A DNA stretch of 64,000 nt from Elmis aenea (Eukaryota; Arthropoda; Insecta; Coleoptera; Elmidae), in the NCBI GenBank assembly GCA_947652605.1, contig OX393580.1, positions 16,698,159-16,762,158 on the forward strand. The letters run 5' to 3'. Of this stretch, positions 8,491-20,450 are shown one piece after another (within the stretch, counting starts at the first letter, position 1; every line of letters begins with the position of its first letter). A program made the translations under genes and the position numbers. The notes under the pieces are model-generated. The model did not search any database. It was not told the origin of the DNA and saw nothing but the letters and a program-made list of their open reading frames with translations.

Positions 8491-11400
8491 TTAATCGACT
8501 ATTTCAACTTCTGATTTTATAAAATTTTCTGCAGCTTGTGGTATGTTTACTTGTACGGCAACATCAACACAATCCTTGCATCTCAGTTTTTGTTGTAACT
8601 CCTCAATGGCAATCTCCAATTGATCAGCCCGGAGGCACAATTTTGTATTGGCTGTTTTTTCAGCGATTAAATTTTTTGCCAACTCGTCTGCATGTTTCTT
8701 TTGCAAATTCATCTCATTAGACAAGTTTTCTACATTTTTTCTCCACTATAAAATTGAGAAATTTTATTTAAATGTTATTTTTAAGGCAGAAGTTTTTCGC
8801 AAAGCAAAAAATAACTTGTTGTCATTTGATGGTCAAAACAGCTAATTTTGCATGAAAAAGAATTAAACTCGCCTGCTCCAAAATGTAGTCGGACTCCTTC
8901 TCATTGAAAAATATTTGGGAGTCCTTCAGGAGATGCTCAATTTTATCAGCCATGCCTAAAAAACATAATTTTGAAAATCGGGCACAACATAAGATTTTTT
9001 ATTTACCTTGAGTCACTATCAACGTTTCTTCTGTTGTTGTCTTTTCTGCTTTTACATGATCCAATTCGTTTTTGTAGTACTGCACAGAGGATTGTAAATT
9101 TTCGCACACTTTGGTATTTTTTGATAACTCCAAAATCGTGCTGTGGTCGTTTTTAATCTCTTGAACAGCGCTGAAAATTGACAAAAAAAATAAATATAAA
9201 CTTTTTTCTTTGTATTATACAGCGTCATTCAAAAAGTCTGCAACAAATGGAGAGAAAAAAAATTATTCATTTCTCAGAAAATTTTATTCTTGATAAAAGT
9301 TTGTGCATGGTCTAAAACCAATTTTAAGATAAACAAAAGTTCCATAAAAAGTCAGGTCATTATATTTTAACGATTTTTGAAACATATGGAAGAGTAAAGT
9401 TCCCTTATTTTAAGAGATACAAAAAAATTGTATAGAAAAAAGTTATTTAGAATCACAAAATAAAGTTACATTTAAGTTTTGATGGTCAAATTCTAATTTT
9501 TATTTTTTAAGAAATTTTAACATTCAGTCTGCAACAAATGGAAACGTTTTTTATTATCGATTTCTCAGAAAATTTTATTCTTGATAAAACATGGTGCACG
9601 GTCTAATACTAATTTTAAGATAAAAAAAGTTTAATAAAAAGTCATAGGACACTAGATTTTAGCGATTTGTGAAATATTCGCTTAAAATTTCTTAACAAAA
9701 AAAATTGGAATTTGACCGTCAAAATTTTAATTTAGCCTAATTTTTGGTTTGAAATAATTTTTTCTTATTAAAAAAAATGTATCTCTTAAAATAGGGCTAC
9801 TTAACTCTTGCGAATATTTCAAAAATCGTTAAAATCTAGTGTCCTGACCTTTTATTAAACTTTTTTTTAAATCTTAAAATTAGTTTTAGGCCATGCACCA
9901 GTGGCGTACGCAGGGGAGGGGATTAGGGGGATAAATCCCCTCCCGAAAATTTAAAAACGACTGAAACTATAATTACCGCATTTCCAAACATATAAAATAC
10001 ATTTTAAATATACTACTCCTACATGTTTGTATATTTTATTTTTAAATGCTATTTTTGGGTACGTTTGACCTTAAAAATTAAAAAAAAAATGCCTATAGCA
10101 CTGTTAACCGGGAGGCTACCGCCCCCTGGCCCCCCGCACCTTTTTCTTACAACTCACTTTTTGTGTCTTGGCCCCTAGATCATTTTCTAATTTTACCAGT
10201 ATTATTTTTGCAAATGAAAACAATATCTCCCCTGATTATTTTTCTGTGTACGCCACTGCCATGCACCAACTTTTATCAAGAATAACATTTTCTGAGAAAT
10301 CGATAATACATTTGTTTCCATTTGTTGCAGACTTTTTGAATGTTGAAATTTCTTAAAAAATAAATATTGGAATTTCACCGTCAAAATTTAAATCTAGCCT
10401 TATTTTGAGATTCTACATTCTAAATAACTCTTTTTCATAAATTTCTTTTGAATCTCTTGATATAAGAGCACTTTACTCTTGCGGATATTTCAAAAATCGC
10501 TAAAATCGAGTGTCCTATGACTTTTTATCGAACTTTTCTTAATCTTAAAATTAGTTTTAGACCATGCACCAACTTTTATAATGAATAAAATTGTCTATCG
10601 ATAATAACAATTTTTCTCATTTGTTGCAGAATTTTTGAATGACGCTGTATAAATTTAGGTGTTTCCAGAAATGTGTATTCACAAAAATGAAACGCGCTTT
10701 GAGTATATTATTGTGATGCTTGGCCAAGATTATTGCAATTTTGCGTGTTTTTTTTTAGCACAACAGCATAACACCAATTTAAATTGTTGATTACAAGATC
10801 TAAAAAAGCATTTGGATTATTTGACTGTGGTCTGAAAGAAAAACAACGCATCCAAAACGTGTCATGAGAAAATATATCCATTCACAGTTATGAACATTTA
10901 AGAAAGAAAACAGGACAAAGAAGTCAAAGCAATAAAATATGCAATCTTACTTTGTTAATTCTGCTAATGCCGTTTTGATTCTAATATCTTGGTTAATCAG
11001 TTCTTTTTGGTAAACCGTATCACAATGATGTTGAGCTTTCAAATCTTCCACCTGCCTTATCAAGTCGTTTTTCTCTAATTCGGATTTCTGATAATGGTCT
11101 TTCAGAGTCTTAGTCTCCTCAACCTAGAATTTTCGAAATTAACGAGAGAAATGACCGACAAAGAGAGTTATGTAAAAAAATCTTCTGCACAAAAAGATAG
11201 TGATTGTTAAACACGCAAGTTTTGAAGACGAAAAGGTGCGATTTAAAACAAACTTACAGCAGATTCGCGTTGCAGTTGGGATTTGATTATGGAATTTCTT
11301 TTGTCTTGGAGCTTATCTTCAAGATTTCGCGAGTTTTTTATGATTAAATTAAGATTGCATTCTTGTTCATCTAAAGTAAATTTGGTTGTTTCCAAACACC

Positions 11401-11656
11401 TGTTAAGTTCGAAAATTTTTAAATGGGCCGTGTCCAAATCCTTTCTTAGAGTCTCAATTTGATTCTGTGGTAACACAATTATTAAATTATGTTTGTTTAG
11501 TTCAGAATCAATTCAATTTATTACCCTTTTCATCGATAATTCGTTTATAAATTCCCTTTGACGACGTTCGACAGCAATTATGTCGATCATTTTTGAAGAA
11601 TTTGTTTCTTCTCGTCTTTTTAAGTTTTCTATAGCTGCTGCTGTTGTGGGATTCAT
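8491..11656 (-). CDS. Coiled-coil protein of unknown function, six exons
   Basis: Coding exons, in order of translation: 11656-11525, 11464-11258, 11123-10951, 9170-9007, 8955-8873 and 8745-8491. All join in phase and give 337 residues. The start is the ATG at 11656, two bases after an acceptor (TTTTTCCAG), so a 5' non-coding or further coding exon lies upstream. Nearly the whole protein is charged heptad-like sequence with segments such as LRKDLDTAHLKIFELNRCLE and IAIEELQQKLRCKDC; it ends with an acidic tail, KSEVEIVD. No enzyme motif or membrane segment is visible. Donors are GTAATA, GTAAGT, GTAAGA, GTAAAT and, for the last intron, GCGAGT, a GC-AG intron. The intron at 9171-10950 carries a nested transposon pair. 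I do not recognise the family; a cytoskeletal, centrosomal or axonemal role would fit but is not shown. Confidence 0.75.
9220..10647. mobile_element. MITE with CAGCGTCATTCAAAAAGTCT ends (copy 1)
   Basis: The inverted ends CAGCGTCATTCAAAAAGTCT / AATTTTTGAATGACGCTG have TA on both sides (9218-9219 and 10648-10649). Inside, the same motif (a GCAACAAATGG block followed by a TGATAAAAG block) recurs several times in alternating orientation, making the element a chain of nested inverted repeats. No protein is encoded. It sits in an intron of the coiled-coil gene and is split by a hAT insertion. A second copy is at 43989-44883. Confidence 0.82.
9899..10258. mobile_element. hAT MITE nested in the CAGCGTC element, 360 bp
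   Basis: The inverted ends are CAGTGGCGTACGCAG and, on the right, TGTACGCCACTG. A perfect 8 bp target duplication, CCATGCAC, lies at 9891-9898 and 10259-10266. There is no transposase. Removing it restores the host element, so it arrived later. Confidence 0.9.
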
Positions 11657-11658
11657 AG

Positions 11659-13059
11659 CTGGAAAAATTGATTTTTATACCTAAGGCACATATTTGGAAA
11701 ATGCATATTTTTTATACAAAAAACTTTATATACTTAAAAACATGATTAATGCCAACAAAAAGCAATAAATTTATACATACAAATAAGGTTTTTGCTTTTA
11801 AGTTACTGCATTTTGTAATGATTACAGTTTTTCTTATTCATTACTCCTCATCAGTAGTAATATAACAAGTGCATTAAAAATTATCGATAATTTTTGGTAA
11901 AAGGTTTGTCAAAAATTATAGATTATTTGAAATGCACGAGTTATATTTTGTCAGAAAATTTCTTTCACCTAACCTACCTGTCAAATTAAATGTACGTTAT
12001 ATCAAATTTTACAAGTACTGTCAGAGGGGAGCATAAGGGGTGTGGTTTAATTTATATTAAAGTAACGCTACTGGTCGCCGAAATTCGTCAAAAAATTATC
12101 AAGACCAAAATATTTAATTCCCTCTCCAACTTTATATTTTCGACTAATCAAAAACTCAGATTTCTTACAAACGACCAATAAACGCATGAAAATCTGTTAA
12201 TTGAGGAAATAATATTTAGTGTATGATTATGTTTATTGGTCTTTTCTCTGAAATCTGAGTTAGTTAATGGTCGAAAACGCAAATTTGACAGGAGGATCAA
12301 CGTCTGACAGAGGAATGTAAAATTATTACCGTGTAATAATGCTCCTATTGGTAGTCTCTGGAAGATTTAAGATTAGTGATTGGTTGAAAACGCAAAGTGA
12401 AGAAAATTTTCAATGTTACAGCCTCATTCCATATTTAAATGCGTCTTATGTTATGCTGATATTTAAAAAAAAAACGGCTTTCAATTCAAACATTTTTTAA
12501 TTAGAAACTGTAGTTTTGAGCAAAAAATTTGGCTTAAAAAATTAGCACAAGTATGTGTATTGTGTACCTATGTGTGTGTGTGTGGAATTATAAACAATTT
12601 ACAAAATTAAAACTTGCATTAACTGATTTCGGAATACAAAACGGAAGAATTTTACTTTCTGAATATGAGACTGGAACCAAACATACCATGAAATCTAAAA
12701 TGGTTAATAACATATTAACTCAAAAATGATAAAATTAAAAACGAGTTTTCAAGTGGCTTTTTTGTAAGTTGTGTATTTGCAATAAAGTTTTAAATACGAA
12801 CCTAAACTTTCATATCCTTAAAGATAACAATAATACTGTGGGCCAATTAACAATCACTTTTTTGGAGCCAATGTGTGAAATATTTAAACAATGAATTATG
12901 AAAACAACTACACATGAAGCATACTTTTTGCTTGGATTTCATGAACACTTTTGGTGATCTAGCGTGGCTTAAATTTTGCACCAAACTGTTTTTTTTAAAT
13001 AGCTTGTTGCACTTCAAACAAATGCAGGTTTAACACTACTGTACTTGTTAATATAATTG
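11659..13059. other. Upstream intergenic or intronic region
   Basis: No supported gene. It contains two small inverted repeats (about 11857-11950 and 12137-12275), a short TG microsatellite (about 12570-12583), and scattered TTTGACAGG and CTGTCAGAGG motifs typical of MITE remnants. The promoter or 5' exon of the coiled-coil gene may lie here or just beyond. Confidence 0.4.
12137..12275. repeat. Inverted repeat, ~47 bp arms
   Basis: TTTTCGACTAATCAAAAACTCAGATTTC...GACCAATAAAC is mirrored by GTTTATTGGTC...GAAATCTGAGTTAGTTAATGGTCGAAAA with a few mismatches and a 45 bp spacer. Likely a small foldback MITE. Confidence 0.55.
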
Positions 13060-13479
13060 TTATTCCCGAATTATATACGTGTTGTAAGTTTTGAGGACTG
13101 CTGGATGGATTGGTTGAGGTTCATGTTGCTTTTCCTTTTTGTACTGTTGTTTAAAATTTAGGTTCAGGCTTAAGCTTCTCCAGCTTTTCGACTTGTTACC
13201 GTTATTTTTTGATTTTTCGCGAGGTTTAATTTCTATTTTATTTTGTACATCGTGTGAATGGAAGGTGGCCGATTTCCCCAGGCTTATAACTTTAACGGAA
13301 TTTTCGCGTACGAGTTTTTCTTGAAGTGTGTCTTGTTTTGTTGTATAAGTGCGACAAACTGGCGATATTTTTGCTGATATTAATCGTGTGTATTTAGGGC
13401 TGTGGCATTGATTCATTAGCCATTGTTCAAGCTTAAAAACGAAGCAATCTTCGTGGTTAATCAACTTTTGAATGCCCAT
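13060..13479 (-). CDS. Hypothetical basic protein or upstream exon
   Basis: An open frame of 139 codons starting at the ATG at 13479 (MGIQKLINHEDCFVF). It is rich in Lys, Ser and Asn toward its end (KPREKSKNNGNKSKSW). No known domain is recognised. A donor-like G|GTAACA at 13200/13199 would leave one base over and join in phase to the acceptor at 11658, giving an N-terminal extension of about 93 residues to the coiled-coil gene on the same strand. Alternatively it is a separate short gene ending at 13060. The AT-rich surroundings make a 139-codon chance frame unlikely but not impossible. Confidence 0.4.
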   Translation of the reverse strand: MGIQKLINHEDCFVFKLEQWLMNQCHSPKYTRLISAKISPVCRTYTTKQDTLQEKLVRENSVKVISLGKSATFHSHDVQNKIEIKPREKSKNNGNKSKSWRSLSLNLNFKQQYKKEKQHEPQPIHPAVLKTYNTYIIRE

Positions 13480-13499
13480 GTGGGAATAATTTTTCACGC

Positions 13500-14170
13500 A
13501 AAGTGCTTTAAATATAACGTAATGAAAACTGAAGGCTGTCGATACACGCGACAGTTTTTATACTGTCCTGGGAAATTGCGCGGCCATGTTTTGGAGTAAT
13601 TAGATTAGGTTGACAATTCCAATAAAATTTTAATACATCATCTTTTATAAGGATTCCAAGAGAGCATTAGTATAACTTGTTCAATGGATAATAAATGTTT
13701 CCTTGACTTAAGCGGAACAGTAACTACCAAATGATAAGAATAATTGCACACAAATATATTCAAAATATGCAACACGGTTAGAAAATGTGTAGTAACAAAC
13801 CAAAATTTGTTAGAAAAACTTGGGAAACAATTTTGTTGTATTAACACTTGAAATTCCTGTGGAAAAATTCTTAAGCCTTGAAAATAGCTTCAAAACCGTT
13901 CTGTCATTTACTCCAAAGCTTACCACATAACATAACATTGTCCAATTAAAAATCACTTATTTTTTTCATAAAGATCTCTTATAGAAATTCACGATCAATT
14001 TTATTAGCCTTCATCAGCACCTTTTTCATTTATTTGGCTACTGGCGAAGAAACTGTTTTGGCATTTTACAAAAGATTCTTCATGAAAAAAAGTGCTTTTA
14101 AATTAACTTATTTGTATTACATAAAGGAATCTAATCTAAGCATTTATAAAATTACGCTTTTTCGATTATA
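13500..14170. other. Intergenic spacer
   Basis: No supported gene. A short palindrome, CTGTCGATACACGCGACAG, lies at about 13534-13553. The sequence is otherwise AT-rich and unremarkable up to the large palindromic element. Confidence 0.4.
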
Positions 14171-16453
14171 CAGGCTGAGTCACGACGGACGCGTCGGAGT
14201 TTTATGGCGAAACGCTTTATATTTTCCAATTTCTGTCGCTGTTAGATTATGTAAGTCAATAAGGGCTACATTTTAAAAATATTTTCAAACATACAGGGTG
14301 CTCCAAAAAAGAGTGGCATATCAAAGTTATACTTTTTCTTATGGAACACCCTGTATATTTTTGCATTTTTGGATTCCTCTTTAAATTTAATTAAAAAAAT
14401 GTAAAAGGTCATATGGGTCTAAAGTTAACCGTTCTCGTGAAAATCGCATTTTCATGAAAATACAGTATTTTCAAAAATTTTCAACATTTAAAAACTTTGA
14501 GAAGTCTGAAGAAATTGGCTTGGAGTTAAGATTGACAATAGATTATGTAACACTTTGCACCACCTACATTTTTAAAATATTATACAGGGCGTTTTTTACG
14601 CTTGGTCAAACTTGTGAAACTTTAAACATCGATAACTCATTTTTTTTAAATACAACCTATTATATTTTTTTACACCGTCTTATAGAAAATTTAATTCTCT
14701 TTCGAAAACATTAATACTGTTTTATACCTAAAATTGATATTTTCCGAGATATCGCGATTTTATTGTTAATTATTAGGGCAATGTAATATTTTCGAGTAGG
14801 CTACGAAGGTAGACAGCGGTAATTTGAAACAATTGAACGAAAAAACAAGAAAGGTTTAGTTTTATCTTTTGCCTACGCATTTTTAACATTTTTTTATAGT
14901 GAAGAGGAATCTCACGTTTAAATCGAGATTTCTTACAATTATTTATGCATTTATTTATTGGACCAGTATGATAAGATGATTAGTAAATCATATAAACTAT
15001 TTTTTTTGTATGATACGACTCTCGGTTCTACCAAAATGTCTTTGCTTAACTTCTGGTTCCACGCATTTTGCAAACATTGTGTTTTATACAGTGTGCACAA
15101 TGTTTAATGAAGGTAAGTGTTTATGGTGTCTTAACTAAAATATAAATATACAGAAAATATTTCAAATTGGGACCGTAGTAACTTTATTTGTACATTTATA
15201 AAAATATTTCCAGTGATAACTAAAATGTATGTAATAATAATTCAAAAACTTTTGAGACAATCACTCCTAATATGTTGCGTAATGTAAGGCGTTCACTTGA
15301 AAAGAGGATCACAATGTGTATTAAAGAGGATGGTCGTCATGTTGAACATTTATTGTAATCGGCTGTTAAATTTTGTTTTTGAATTATTATTACATTTTAG
15401 TTAATCACTAGAAATATTTTTATAAATGTTCAATTAAAGTTACTACGTTCCCAATTTGAAATATTTTCTGTATTTATATTTTAGTTAACACACCATAAAC
15501 ACTTACTTATATTAAACATTGTGCACACTGTATAAAACACAATGTTTGCAAAATGCGTGGAATCAGAATTTAAGCAAAGACATTTTGGTAGAACAGAGTG
15601 TCGTATTATAAACATACAAAAAAATGGTTTATAGGATTTAGTAATCATCTTATCATACTGGTCCAATAAATAAATGCATAAATAATTTTAAGAAATCTCG
15701 ATTTAAACGTGAGATTGCTCTTCATTATAAAAAAATGTCAAAAATGCGTAGGCAAAAGATAAAACTAAACCTTTCTTGTTCTTTCTTTCAATTGTTTCAA
15801 ATTACCGCTGTCTACCTTCATAGCCTACTCGAAAATAGTACTTTGACCTAATAATTAACAATAAAATCGCGATATCTCGGAAAATATCAATTTTAGGTAT
15901 AAAACAGTATTAATGTTTTCGAAAGAGAATTAAATTTTCTATAAGACGGTGTAAAAAAATATAAGGGGTTGTATTTAAAAAAAATGAGTTATCGATGTTT
16001 AAAGTTTCACAAGTTTGACCAAGCGTAAAAAACGCCCTGTATAATATTTTAAAAATGTAGGTGGTGCAAAGTGTTACATAATCTATTGTCAATCTTAACT
16101 CCAAGCGAATTTCTTCAGACTTCTCAAAGTTTTTAAATGTTGAAAATTTTTGAAAATACTGAATTTTCATGAAAATGCGATTTTCACGAGAACGGTTGAC
16201 TTTAGACCCATATGACCTTTTACATTTTTTTAATTAAATTTAAAGAGGAATCCAAAAATGTAAAAATATACAGGTTGTTTCATAAGAAAAAGTATAACTT
16301 TGATATGCCACACTTTTTTGGAGCACCCTGTATGTTTGAAAATATTTTTAAAATGTAGCCCTTATTGACTTACATAATCTAACAGCGACAGAAATTGGAA
16401 AATATAAAGCGTTTCGCCATAAAACTCCGACGCGTCCGTCGTGACTCACCCTG
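14171..16453. mobile_element. 2.28 kb near-perfect palindromic foldback element
   Basis: The ends are CAGGCTGAGTCACGACGGAC and the mirrored GTCCGTCGTGACTCACCCTG, with TA on both sides. Arms of about 1,080 bp (14171-15250 and 15376-16453) match along their whole length with scattered substitutions. Each arm contains an internal CAGGGTG-type end (about 14295 and 16331). The arms are open for 86 codons in mirror image (14454-14714 and 15910-16170) simply because they are copies of one another; I see no reason to call these genes. The 125 bp spacer holds a transposase C-terminus. Confidence 0.88.
15272..15358 (+). pseudogene. Transposase C-terminal shard in the palindrome spacer
   Basis: Twenty-nine codons beginning MLRNVRRSLEKRI and ending GRHVEHLL plus stop match the C-terminal tail common to Tc1/mariner transposases of this group. 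It fills most of the only non-duplicated part of the palindrome. Confidence 0.65.
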
Positions 16454-16455
16454 TA

Positions 16456-16996
16456 TACTGTACCAAACAATATTTTTTAAAGAAAAATTTAACGCTAGCT
16501 GGACAGACATATTTTTTAATTGCAAAAGTTATGTTATAAGTAATTTTGTACTAAAGGATTCATGTCGATTGATTTTTAAAATGGTGGCAAAAAAAATTGG
16601 CAAGCAAGTCTAACATCATCCACCATCAAAGAATTTAAGGAGTTAATTTTGAATTGCTCTGTACATTTATGCGAATGTATTCGCGAGGTTTAAATTTTGG
16701 GTTATTAGGTACTAAAATACAACAAAGAACCGATGTCCTCGAGTTAATAAACATAATAAAAATAATCTACCCAAAAAACGTTCCTAGATAAAAATAACTT
16801 TGGCGAAAACAGCGTCTCTCCGATAACGAAGTTTGACACATCAAAGCGTTGTAGATTTACATGTAGAATCCATAATCAAAATTTTAATATTCTTATTGTG
16901 TCAATATTATAAGATTTGCTTTGTTATTGGATGAACGGTTCGCAAGATGAATTTTTAAACATGGTAGCGCAGTTATTTGCGTCTTGGGGTTGGTTC
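16456..16996. other. Intergenic region upstream of the sulfakinin gene
   Basis: No supported gene. It likely holds the distal control region of the sulfakinin gene. Confidence 0.35.
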
Positions 16997-17003
16997 TATA
17001 TAA
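16997..17003 (+). promoter_or_regulatory. TATA box of the sulfakinin gene
   Basis: TATATAA lies about 30 bp before a plausible transcription start near 17027 and upstream of a short leader exon with a GTGAGT donor. Confidence 0.6.
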
Positions 17004-17026
17004 GGAGGAGAAGTTAAGGTTAGCCA

Positions 17027-17061
17027 CAGTTTTAAGAAACATCTCGTAGGATAAAAAACAA
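17027..17061 (+). other. Predicted 5' untranslated exon of the sulfakinin gene
   Basis: It runs from the expected start about 30 bp after the TATA box to a donor, AACAA|GTGAGT, at 17062. A 321 bp intron follows and ends at TTGTTACAG, one base before the ATG. The start point is inferred. Confidence 0.5.
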
Positions 17062-17383
17062 GTGAGTGCAGTGATTAAATTGATGAAAATTAACAGAAAT
17101 TTAATAATATTACCTGCGTTTTAAAACACATCCGACGACAAAGATAGACGACAGATGACTGATTGTGACTGACGTTGAATGACTCAAAAACCTGACAATG
17201 GACCAAGACCAAGCAATTGTTTAATTTAATTCAGCCTACTATCTGCAATTCTTAATTGCTTTTTTTTACACAAAAATGCTGGTTTTAATAATTTAATAGA
17301 CGTGATTTTTCCTTACGTCTTCTGGACAAACTGATGTCTTTGGTGTCTTATCACTTGGGAGATTAATACTTTTTTGTTACAGG

Positions 17384-17788
<405 letters not shown>

Positions 17789-17873
17789 TTTAATTTTGGT
17801 TCTGGATAGCAATTAGAACTTTACATTATTTATATATTGTGTTTACAACATCTGTGTACCAAAGTAAGTTAAT

Positions 17874-17879
17874 AATAAA
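17874..17879 (+). terminator. Poly(A) signal of the sulfakinin gene
   Basis: AATAAA lies about 86 bp after the stop codon, the expected place for the 3' end of this short transcript. Confidence 0.7.
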
Positions 17880-17889
17880 TGAAAAACAA

Positions 17890-20259
17890 GATATATTATG
17901 TTGTTTTTTACTAATGAGTTTTTCGCCGTACCTCATATGTAGCGAGTGAACGATACGAGGGCACGCGATTAACTAAAATGACTAAATTAACCAACTAAAT
18001 TAAAAAATTTAAAATACGCACTGCACTGAATATCTAAAAATTAAATAATTTATTGTAATTCTTTTAATAATATGGCAAAAATGGGCTCTAAAAAGGATAT
18101 TTTTATTCAATGGCCTCAAAATGTGATAGATTATATTAATACCATTTTATTTGAATATAATTTGTGCAAAAATTTTACTTATGTAAAACTGATACTTAAA
18201 AACTTGCAATTTTTATTGTGATATTTATAATTTATGATTTAAAAACCTTAAAGTACAGTTCTGAGCTCCCGAAATACAATAATATAAATCATTTGAATTA
18301 ATTTATACAGTCTCATTTAATTGGATTAATTTACTGTGAAGCAACATCAAATAAAAGCTACTTTAATGCGTTTAAAAATATCACAACTGCTATTAGTAAA
18401 AATAAATGTGTTACACAATCATTAACGTGATAAATCTTACCTACAACATAGTAACAAATTGTTTTCGTGGAAGTTCAATTCTTGTTAAAACAGCTAAACT
18501 TGATGTAAGACTTTGAATATTTATGCCAGGAAGTAACTCGCAAGTGTAATAAACAATATAGCAGCCGTTTCGATTGGCTTTTCATATTAAAATATCCTTT
18601 ATAATGATTTTAAGGGCATTTAAGTAAAACATTTGACTTAAGATTGTTGAAACGTCAATGAACTATAGATATTGATCAGAATATTTTATGCATAAAGCAG
18701 AAAGAAACTTGATCAACGATGTGCCTGTTGCTCCGATTAGCCTTTTATATTAACATATTCTTAATGATGATTTTAAGAGTATTTAAGCATTATATTTAAT
18801 TGTGTTTGCATGGCATTTACTGAAGCCTGGAATTTCTTCTGCTTTAGTTGCTGTTACTCATATTGGCTGAATTACATGATCTAAAATAAAAAAGTGTGTT
18901 TTATTGACTGTTTAGGAACCTTTAGGAATTTGCTTTTAAGTATGCTTTAAGAAAATAATAGCCACCACACGACTTAAAAAAAAACTAATGGTAAACATAT
19001 ATTATATGAATAATATTAAGGGAAAGTACACAGAAGGAACGTGGTGCAAAAACTCAAAAATAATTTTTGGTAGTCTTCCAAAAAATAAATTATTGTAGCG
19101 TGCAACAAAAACCAGTCACAGAAAACGTAGATAAGTACTGCAAAAATATCCCCAGCATTGGGGTGCATGAAACGGCTGGTTTGCCTGCTTCATGATAGGT
19201 TCTGGGTGTAAAACAATAATTAACGAACACATTTTAATTAGTACATTTTATTTAGATACACCTTGTTATATATCTATGTATAATCTTTATAATTTTTAAC
19301 TTTCAACTAGGTTAATATAACATTTGATTTTTCATGATATTTATTCAGCTTATACTGTTTTTGTACTATGAAATTATGATTGGCAACTGTTTAATAAAAG
19401 TTTCAGAACTAAAAGAATGGTTCACAGTTTTTTTTAAACTGATTGCTGCCTCGACGTTTTTTATTCATAGCTTTCAACTGGCCCCTATGGAAAAAAAAGG
19501 TAGAAGCAGCAAACATAACAGTAATGTTTTATGGAGGGTACATTTTGAATAATCTTTTATCTTACTATTATTACCCTGAATGCAATTTTTTTCTTTAGCA
19601 CATTTATGAAATTGCGGTGCATAATATAATAAACAATGTGTCTGTAATAAAATAATGTAATATTAGGCATACAGTTTTTAGGGTCACTTCCAAGTTTCTT
19701 GATAAAATTATTGTAATTCACTGGATGCAGAAACTAAAATATAACTTGGAAGACGTCCCATAAAAAGCAAACAACAAAAAAATAAATAGTTTTTGATTCC
19801 CAGCCCTTAAATGAAACGTTCAAATTTTTTTTTTCTCTTCTCAACTGTTTGAGACAGACAGGCACACTGATCGTATTTAAAATATTTACAATATTTCACA
19901 GAAATAGTAACATACTCATACTTGTTAATTACATACAACAGTAAGCTTACGTAAAAGCTAAAAATAAAACCGGAAAAATTAAATAAAGACTAGTTAATAA
20001 ATTTAGCAAATAAATGCCTATTTAAAAATTTAAAATACTTTTTGTTAAAAATACGAAACTTTGTTTCGCCTGTGCATATATAAATAAAATCGTAAAATTT
20101 CTGATAATAAAATCAAAATAAGTTACATGTTAATTTAATATTCAACAATCTTTGATTACACTCTCGATACTTCATGTTAGCACGGCAAGATTTTGCCGTT
20201 TTAAATTTTTATTTCGTTACCTAGAACCCGAAGAGTGATGTAATGATATTATTTCCTCC
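17890..20259. other. Intergenic region between sulfakinin and tensin
   Basis: The two genes converge here. No supported gene is seen. A degenerate direct repeat of about 60 bp (CTTTTCATATTAAAATATCC...TTTTAAGGGCATTTAAG) occurs near 18575-18635 and 18738-18795. Open frames such as 19334-19552 have no recognisable features. Confidence 0.4.
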
Positions 20260-20265
20260 TTTATT
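20260..20265 (-). terminator. Candidate poly(A) signal of tensin
   Basis: AATAAA on the minus strand (TTTATT on plus) lies about 30 bp beyond the tensin stop codon at 20294. Other AATAAA sites further out may also serve. Confidence 0.5.
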
Positions 20266-20293
20266 TAAGCTGTAGTTCTTTTATAACCTATTT

Positions 20294-20450
20294 CTATACA
20301 ATATTTGCTTTTATACCACTGGAATTTAATACTTTGTTAACGAAATTTACAATCGCTGTTGCCGGTTGTTCTGGCTCGAGTTCAGTAAAAAGATGGCACT
20401 GGTTATCTGCACTGCTCGCTGGTTTGCGGGCTACAAACCCGAAAATTCGA
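20294..20450 (-). CDS. by: Tensin exon 9 (terminal): end of PTB domain
   Basis: The acceptor is CTTGCAG at 20457-20451. Reading starts with one base completing an Asn codon, then [20 protein letters not shown], followed by the conserved [10 protein letters not shown] and the stop TAG at 20296-20294. This is the canonical end of the tensin PTB domain. It is too short and interrupted to stand out as an ORF; the phase and sequence fit the donor at 21416. Confidence 0.93.

Noticed and set aside
14454..14714. Open frames 14454-14714 (+) and 15910-16170 (-) encoding nearly the same 86 residues
   Set aside because: They are mirror images because the two palindrome arms are copies; the sequence is low-complexity and matches no protein family.
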